Program-made: the position numbers and the translations under genes
Assembly: GCA_943735955.1 (NCBI GenBank)
Contig: OX030959.1
Location: 4,815,241 to 4,879,240 of the forward strand
Direction: 5' to 3'
Length of the DNA: 64,000 bases
DNA from: Piscicola geometra
Lineage: Eukaryota > Annelida > Clitellata > Hirudinida > Piscicolidae
Shown: positions 48,926 through 64,000 of the stretch, piece after piece
How the letters are laid out: each line of letters starts with the position of its first letter
Position numbering within the stretch: the first letter of the stretch is position 1
Notes under the pieces: generated by a model
Databases searched by the model: none
What the model saw: the letters and a program-made list of their open reading frames with translations, nothing else
Told to the model about the DNA's origin: nothing

Positions 48926-50159
48926 ACTAGAGGCCTTCTTGGGAGTTGGTAATCCTCCACATATCAACTTCGAAGATTTTTCCCAACAGGAACCAGCAGA
49001 TGGCAGAGTGGTTCGAGGTGTGTCTTATTATATTAACATTACTTAATCATCAGTGATTATAATAAATGAGAAAATTAAACATAATTGAACAAATTTTGCA
49101 GATGGAAAGTTTGTTCAATGGTCTCACCAAATGAACTCTAACTTCATCTCTTTTGACGACCCTGACCTTACATCCTATTTACTGTTTAATGAAGACAGTA
49201 ATAGTGCTGTCATGTATGATGCTGGTTCCCTGAATCTTGGTTTTTCAGAAGCTGATGTGCTTTCTATGTTTTCTGAACAAGAGCATGTCTTTCTGACTCA
49301 AACCAAAGTTGAGCTGGATTCTTCTACTGATGGGTCTCACCCTAGGAAGGAGATTAATTCAGGTCTGCATAACCGAGAGAGTGATAAATTCTATTGTAGA
49401 AAGAAGCCAATAAAGAAATGAGGGATAAAATTAAACATTTGAACATATTTTGCAGATGGAAGATTGCTTCAATGGTCCCACCAAATGAACTGCATATCTC
49501 TTGATGGCAGGGATTTGAAGTTACCCTCCCTTGACCCTGACAATACAGCCCCTTTCCTGTCCAATGAAGACAGTATTAGTGCTGACATGTATGATGCTGC
49601 TTCCCTGAATCTTGAAGCTGATGTGCTTTCTGTGTGTTCTGAAGAAGAACAAGAGCATGTCTTGCAAGAGAGCAAGTTCAACTTTCTGACTCAAACCAAA
49701 GTTGAGTTGGATTCTTCTACTGATGGGTTTCACCCTAGGAAGGAGATTAATTCAGGTCTGTATAACCGAGAGGAGAGTGATAACTTCTATTGTAGAAAAA
49801 GAAAGAAGCCAATAAAGAAATACCAATCTTCTGATGAAGATTATGAAGTTGATGATGATGATGATGACGACGACTATGAAGATTGGTCAGTTGGCAAGAA
49901 GAAAAAGTACCAAAGTTGCAGCAAGCGCAAGAGAAGCTCCAAGAGGGGAAGTGTGTGCTATGATGCTGAGAGCATGAAGCGTCATCAGAACAGGAAGGCT
50001 GCCTTGAAGTACAGAGACAAGAAGAAGCGAGAGGATGAAGATAACGAGGCTCTGCTAGAGAAGCTGAATGCCAGGAATGCTGAACTGAAGAGGAAGAAGC
50101 AGGAGATGGAGATGGAACTGCAGGTTCTCAAGAAGCTCTTTGACAGAGTCACCAAGTAG
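48777..50159 (+). CDS. ATF4: ATF4/ATF5-like bZIP transcription factor
   Basis: Exon 1 is 48777-49017; the exon carrying the bZIP is 49456-50159. Joined in phase 1 they give 314 residues. The C-terminus is a bZIP: basic region KRHQNRKAALKYRDKKKRED and a leucine zipper with heptads through LLEKLNARNAELKRKK and LQVLKKLF. The spacing QNRKAAxKYRxKKR is characteristic of ATF4/ATF5 rather than CREB or C/EBP. Upstream are acidic activation sequence, a Ser/Asp stretch (SSTDG) and a Lys-rich region before the DNA-binding domain. ATF4 drives amino-acid and stress-response genes and is controlled by translation. A duplicated exon (49102-49421) sits between the two exons. The leader has two uORFs. AATAAA at 50316-50321. 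Confidence 0.87.
49102..49421 (+). CDS. Duplicated ATF4 exon, first copy, ending in a stop before the bZIP
   Basis: Preceded by aattttgcag, this exon joins exon 1 in the same phase as the second copy (G then AT GGA). Both copies begin DGxxxQWSHQMN and share LTQTKVELDSSTDG and PRKEINSGL. Copy 1 ends KKPIKK then TGA at 49419-49421, while copy 2 continues KKPIKKYQSS into the bZIP. Exon 1 plus copy 1 would encode about 186 residues without DNA-binding domain. Alternatively a CAG-gtctgc donor at 49363 would join copy 1 to copy 2 in frame (phase 1), giving about 401 residues. The frame is open over 106 codons despite clear divergence from copy 2. Confidence 0.7.
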
Positions 50160-50315
50160 GAGGCCTGCAGCTGGTGTGCTTCTTGCGTGCTTTAATGTAT
50201 CCTGGCATATCTTTCATAAAGTACTATTTCATGAAAAACTTTTCGCCAGTTTTTCTAGCTTTATCCGTTGTGCTTATAGATATTAGTGTGGCCATTTAGA
50301 GTTTTTTGAAGTTTT

Positions 50316-50321
50316 AATAAA
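50316..50321 (+). promoter_or_regulatory. Poly(A) signal of ATF4
   Basis: AATAAA, 157 bp after the stop codon. Confidence 0.6.
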
Positions 50322-51164
50322 CAGAAAAAACTATTTCGCCTGCGACCAAGTGTCCTAAATGTGTGCTTTTCTTCTCTACGTCCTATATATTCATCAGACG
50401 TCCTAAAATCTCTTTCAAGAATTCCTGTTTTCTCGCGCTTCCTCCTTTTAACTTGAATGACCAGCTAGTCACAAAATCGAGTCTACAAGAGATGTATTTT
50501 AAGCAGAAGTTCCATGTCGCAAAACACATAGAGGACAGTTTATTTCACAAATGATGAATATACGCAAGACGTCAACAAGAAGTCCTCTGAGAAAGCATCA
50601 TCAGAGGCGCTAGCAACCAAACAAGAACAAAAGCAGTCAATAACTTAGTTTTTGCGTTTCTAAAGCCTTCAATTCTTGCGCCGTTATCAGCTAACAGTAT
50701 TGAGAATATTCTCATGAGTATGCATAAATTAGACTCTAAATACACATAAATATTGAGGTTTCTTCGTGACGGGGTTTTAATAAACATTGAGTTAGAGAAA
50801 GTCAAAAAGTAAATCTAAACATACAACTACGGTGTATTATAGGTTTCGCTGACTAGATTTACGTATACAATACACTTATGTACAATGTAATGAAGTTATA
50901 AATGTATGCACGGAATTAACTGAACACCTCGAACCTCTTGCAGCACTCCAAAACATGCACTTGCTACCGTAAACACCCCATTAAAACAATGATTGCATGG
51001 TAACAAGAGTTGGCTGCTTTAAGTTGCCATTCAGAGTCTTTCTTGAAGCAACTGCATCTATATATTGAGTAGACAAAGGTGGCATCCGTTGAGAGCAACT
51101 CATCAAAACTTCCTCCAGTGCGTGCATGCAAAGACCGCTGTAGACTTTTTACAAGCACTCTTGG

Positions 51165-51212
51165 AGTTATAAAAAGCACTATATAAATGTATTTGATTGA
51201 TTGATTGATTGT
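51165..51212. mobile_element. Possible SINE 3' tail
   Basis: AAAGCACTATATAAATGTAT followed by a short tetranucleotide (TTGA)n run. The motif GCGCTATATAAATG before a simple repeat is common at the 3' end of several animal SINE families. No head with A and B boxes was identified. Confidence 0.35.
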
Positions 51213-51378
51213 AAATAAGCACCAACGATGGTGGCAGAGAGTAGCAGCAGACAAGGATGAATGCATCCTGAGGCTTCGCTGACAGCAACATAAATGACTG
51301 TGTACTCTTGAAGAGAGGAACAACTGAATTGAAATTAAGAGAGCTTTCAATGAGAGTGAATGAAGAAGCGAGTTCACG

Positions 51379-62276
<10,898 letters not shown>

Positions 62277-64000
62277 CTGCGTTTGGTTAGTGGTTTGTTA
62301 TGGGGGATGCCTTGAAAAGAAATATTCAGGTTTTTGAGATTTCCACATCTACCTGAGACATCACTGCAGGCCATTTTAATTATTCCGCGACTGAATTTTT
62401 TAAATAAAGTGGAAATTTTTTGACAATTAATATTCTAAAATGGGTTAAACCTTCGAATTTACGGGTTACAGAAGACTGTTCTGGATGACGGTGTCTGGCT
62501 TCGATCATTAGAGTGAAGGATCTCTAAGGGATTGGTGTGTCGACATTATTAGATGATTATTGGACATAATTTGAAATATAATTAATTATATTACTAAAAA
62601 TTGATTTTTTATTTTAAAATATAGTTTTGTTTGAAAGTGTTTTATTTCGATCAAAAAATCGATTAGGTAATGCAAAAAACTTGATCGATCGACTTTCATG
62701 AACAACTGTGTTTTCACATTCCTCAACCTATCGGTATTCTGTTTGCTTGATCACCATACTTTGTATTTAAAAATCCCATATGTTTTAATAAATTGAAAAA
62801 AGATAATAATTAATTATTATTATTATTATTATTATTTTATTCTCACTTGATCACGCTAAATAGGCATTTAGAGATCAAGTTAAGGAAGGCAAGGAGACTA
62901 ATGATTAAGCCGTCAGACGACCTTTAAATCAATGGCTTTACTTAAGATATCCATGAATTTTATTCTTTTTCAAAAACCTCTATTAGGTCTCATTAATCAT
63001 TCTCAAAACCTCTAAACTGCAAAACGTTATTTTTTTCATTTATCAATTCAATTGTGCAACATTTAAAAGCGGCAATGATTATAACTCAGAAATGTAGGAC
63101 AAAGAGGCAGACTCATAAAGTATTCTCTGCGTAAATCTGTTTGATATTTTAGAATCATCAAATATTAACAAAACGCGAAAGACAAACTATCATTTAGCAT
63201 GTTCTCCGTAGCAATCAGAGATTTTCCAAGACATCTAGTGACTGTAGTCCTCATTAAGGCTAGTAAGTTGTACCAAACTTTAATAATCCGTAGCTTCATA
63301 AGATTTCTTCTAAACTTCAACAAAAGCTTTAAGATATTTATTTGAAAGCGTATAAATCATGGTCAGTCACTGCTTCTTTGATTGGTAAAGAGTGAGTTTG
63401 AAGCAGTGCCAAACTTGGTCGACAGAGAGAGATTGTGTCGAGGTAACTGCAAGTTGCAGTGTGTTATGAATCTCCAATTTTGTTTTCCCATGGCATTTCA
63501 CTGCGATTGAAGGATGCATTAGAGGTCAAAAGACCTGCGTTGGTTTAACTCCTTAAACTAAACTATTGAATGGACGATCTTCTGCTAATGCTAGGCTGCC
63601 AATAAATCAAAAATTAAGCTGTATCCGATTCAGTCAAAAACTCTTTTTAGAACATGCTTTCAGGTGACGCCTTGTAAGAAGCAACTTTGAATGTTTGTGC
63701 ATTTGGTTGACTTGTTTTAGGCAGCTCCCATGAGTTGCCTGTTCTCTGACCGACTAGCAGCTTAATCTGGTTAGGCGTTCGAGCCATCAATCAGCCTTCA
63801 AATCTTCATACCTCAAGCATTCACTGGTTCAAATATTTGTTTTGTACCAACACATTGCGATTCCGTTGATAGACTTGTACCGAGATGGCTTCGGTCGCCT
63901 ATAATGGCTTAATCACGAGTGGCGAGACGCTGTCTTCAAGACTATAATTTATCGATTGTCTCGATTGTGCCTTTCCCTCCCCTCATCGCAACACGCCTCG
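62277..64000. other. 5' Jagged intron (or upstream region) at the right edge
   Basis: 1.7 kb of A/T-rich DNA without supportable exons. It holds an (ATT)n patch (62806-62836) and a second copy of the GAGGTCAAAAGACC repeat at 63520-63570. Missing MNNL and signal exons imply that this is intron sequence. Confidence 0.6.
63520..63570. repeat. Dispersed repeat copy B (GAGGTCAAAAGACC)
   Basis: AGAGGTCAAAAGACCTGCGT followed by TTTAACTCCTTAAACTAAAC, about 90 percent identical by eye to 31066-31112, in the same orientation. Confidence 0.7.

Larger units (their letters stand above)
50160..51378. other. Tail-to-tail region of ATF4 and Jagged
   Basis: ATF4 3' UTR with AATAAA at 50316-50321, then the presumed 3' UTR of Jagged (minus). 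A repeat-like block at 51165-51212 reads AAAGCACTATATAAATGTAT followed by (TTGA)n, which resembles the 3' tail of some SINEs. No gene seen; open frames here are not supported. Confidence 0.55.

Noticed and set aside
63700..63800. Possible tRNA gene around GGCGTTCGAGCC
   Set aside because: No consistent acceptor stem or A box could be paired.

Overview
The window is nuclear DNA of an animal. It carries intron-rich bilaterian genes with GT-AG introns (one possible GC-AG), including a Notch ligand of the Jagged/Serrate type, two tetraspanins, a myosin-XVIII tail, PRIMPOL, TFIIH p62 and ATF4. There are no operons, ribosome binding sites or bacterial genes. The gene set, compact intergenic spaces and retroelement relics suit an invertebrate, perhaps a lophotrochozoan, but the sequence alone does not fix the phylum. 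Exon models were built by hand: each join was checked for splice dinucleotides, reading phase and remembered family alignments. No search was run.

Layout, left to right: 3' part of an unconventional myosin-XVIII heavy chain gene (+, 673-10132, open at the left edge); CISD3 (+, 10849-11406); a small unknown gene candidate (-, 11901-12358); a BEN-domain protein (-, 12912-15332); a tetraspanin (+, 15955-18710); a secreted cystatin-domain protein (+, 21339-22965); PRIMPOL (+, 23287-27640); a second tetraspanin (-, 27944-30072); retroelement debris (30450-31435); actin (+, 33104-34464); NADP isocitrate dehydrogenase (-, 35467-43434); GTF2H1 (+, 43988-47537); ATF4-like bZIP factor (+, 48603-50159, including leader uORFs); Jagged/Serrate (-, 51379-62276, open at the right, because the signal peptide and MNNL exons lie outside).

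The genes do not form one pathway. They are a normal mixed neighbourhood with two close head-to-head pairs (BEN/tetraspanin and IDH/GTF2H1). The striking genome-level feature is that many introns are filled by tandem repeats, and many arrays start or stop at a splice site. Some arrays also lie in coding sequence: a His/Asn/Asp-rich insert in a Jagged EGF repeat, a Gln/His/Asn insert in its cysteine-rich region, and Asn/Asp runs in four unrelated proteins.

The strongest biological finding is the ATF4 locus. Its leader shows a short uORF followed by a uORF of about 60 codons that overlaps the main start out of frame once a 77-nt leader intron is removed, which is the arrangement known for vertebrate ATF4. 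The same gene carries a tandem duplicated exon whose first copy ends in a stop before the bZIP region.
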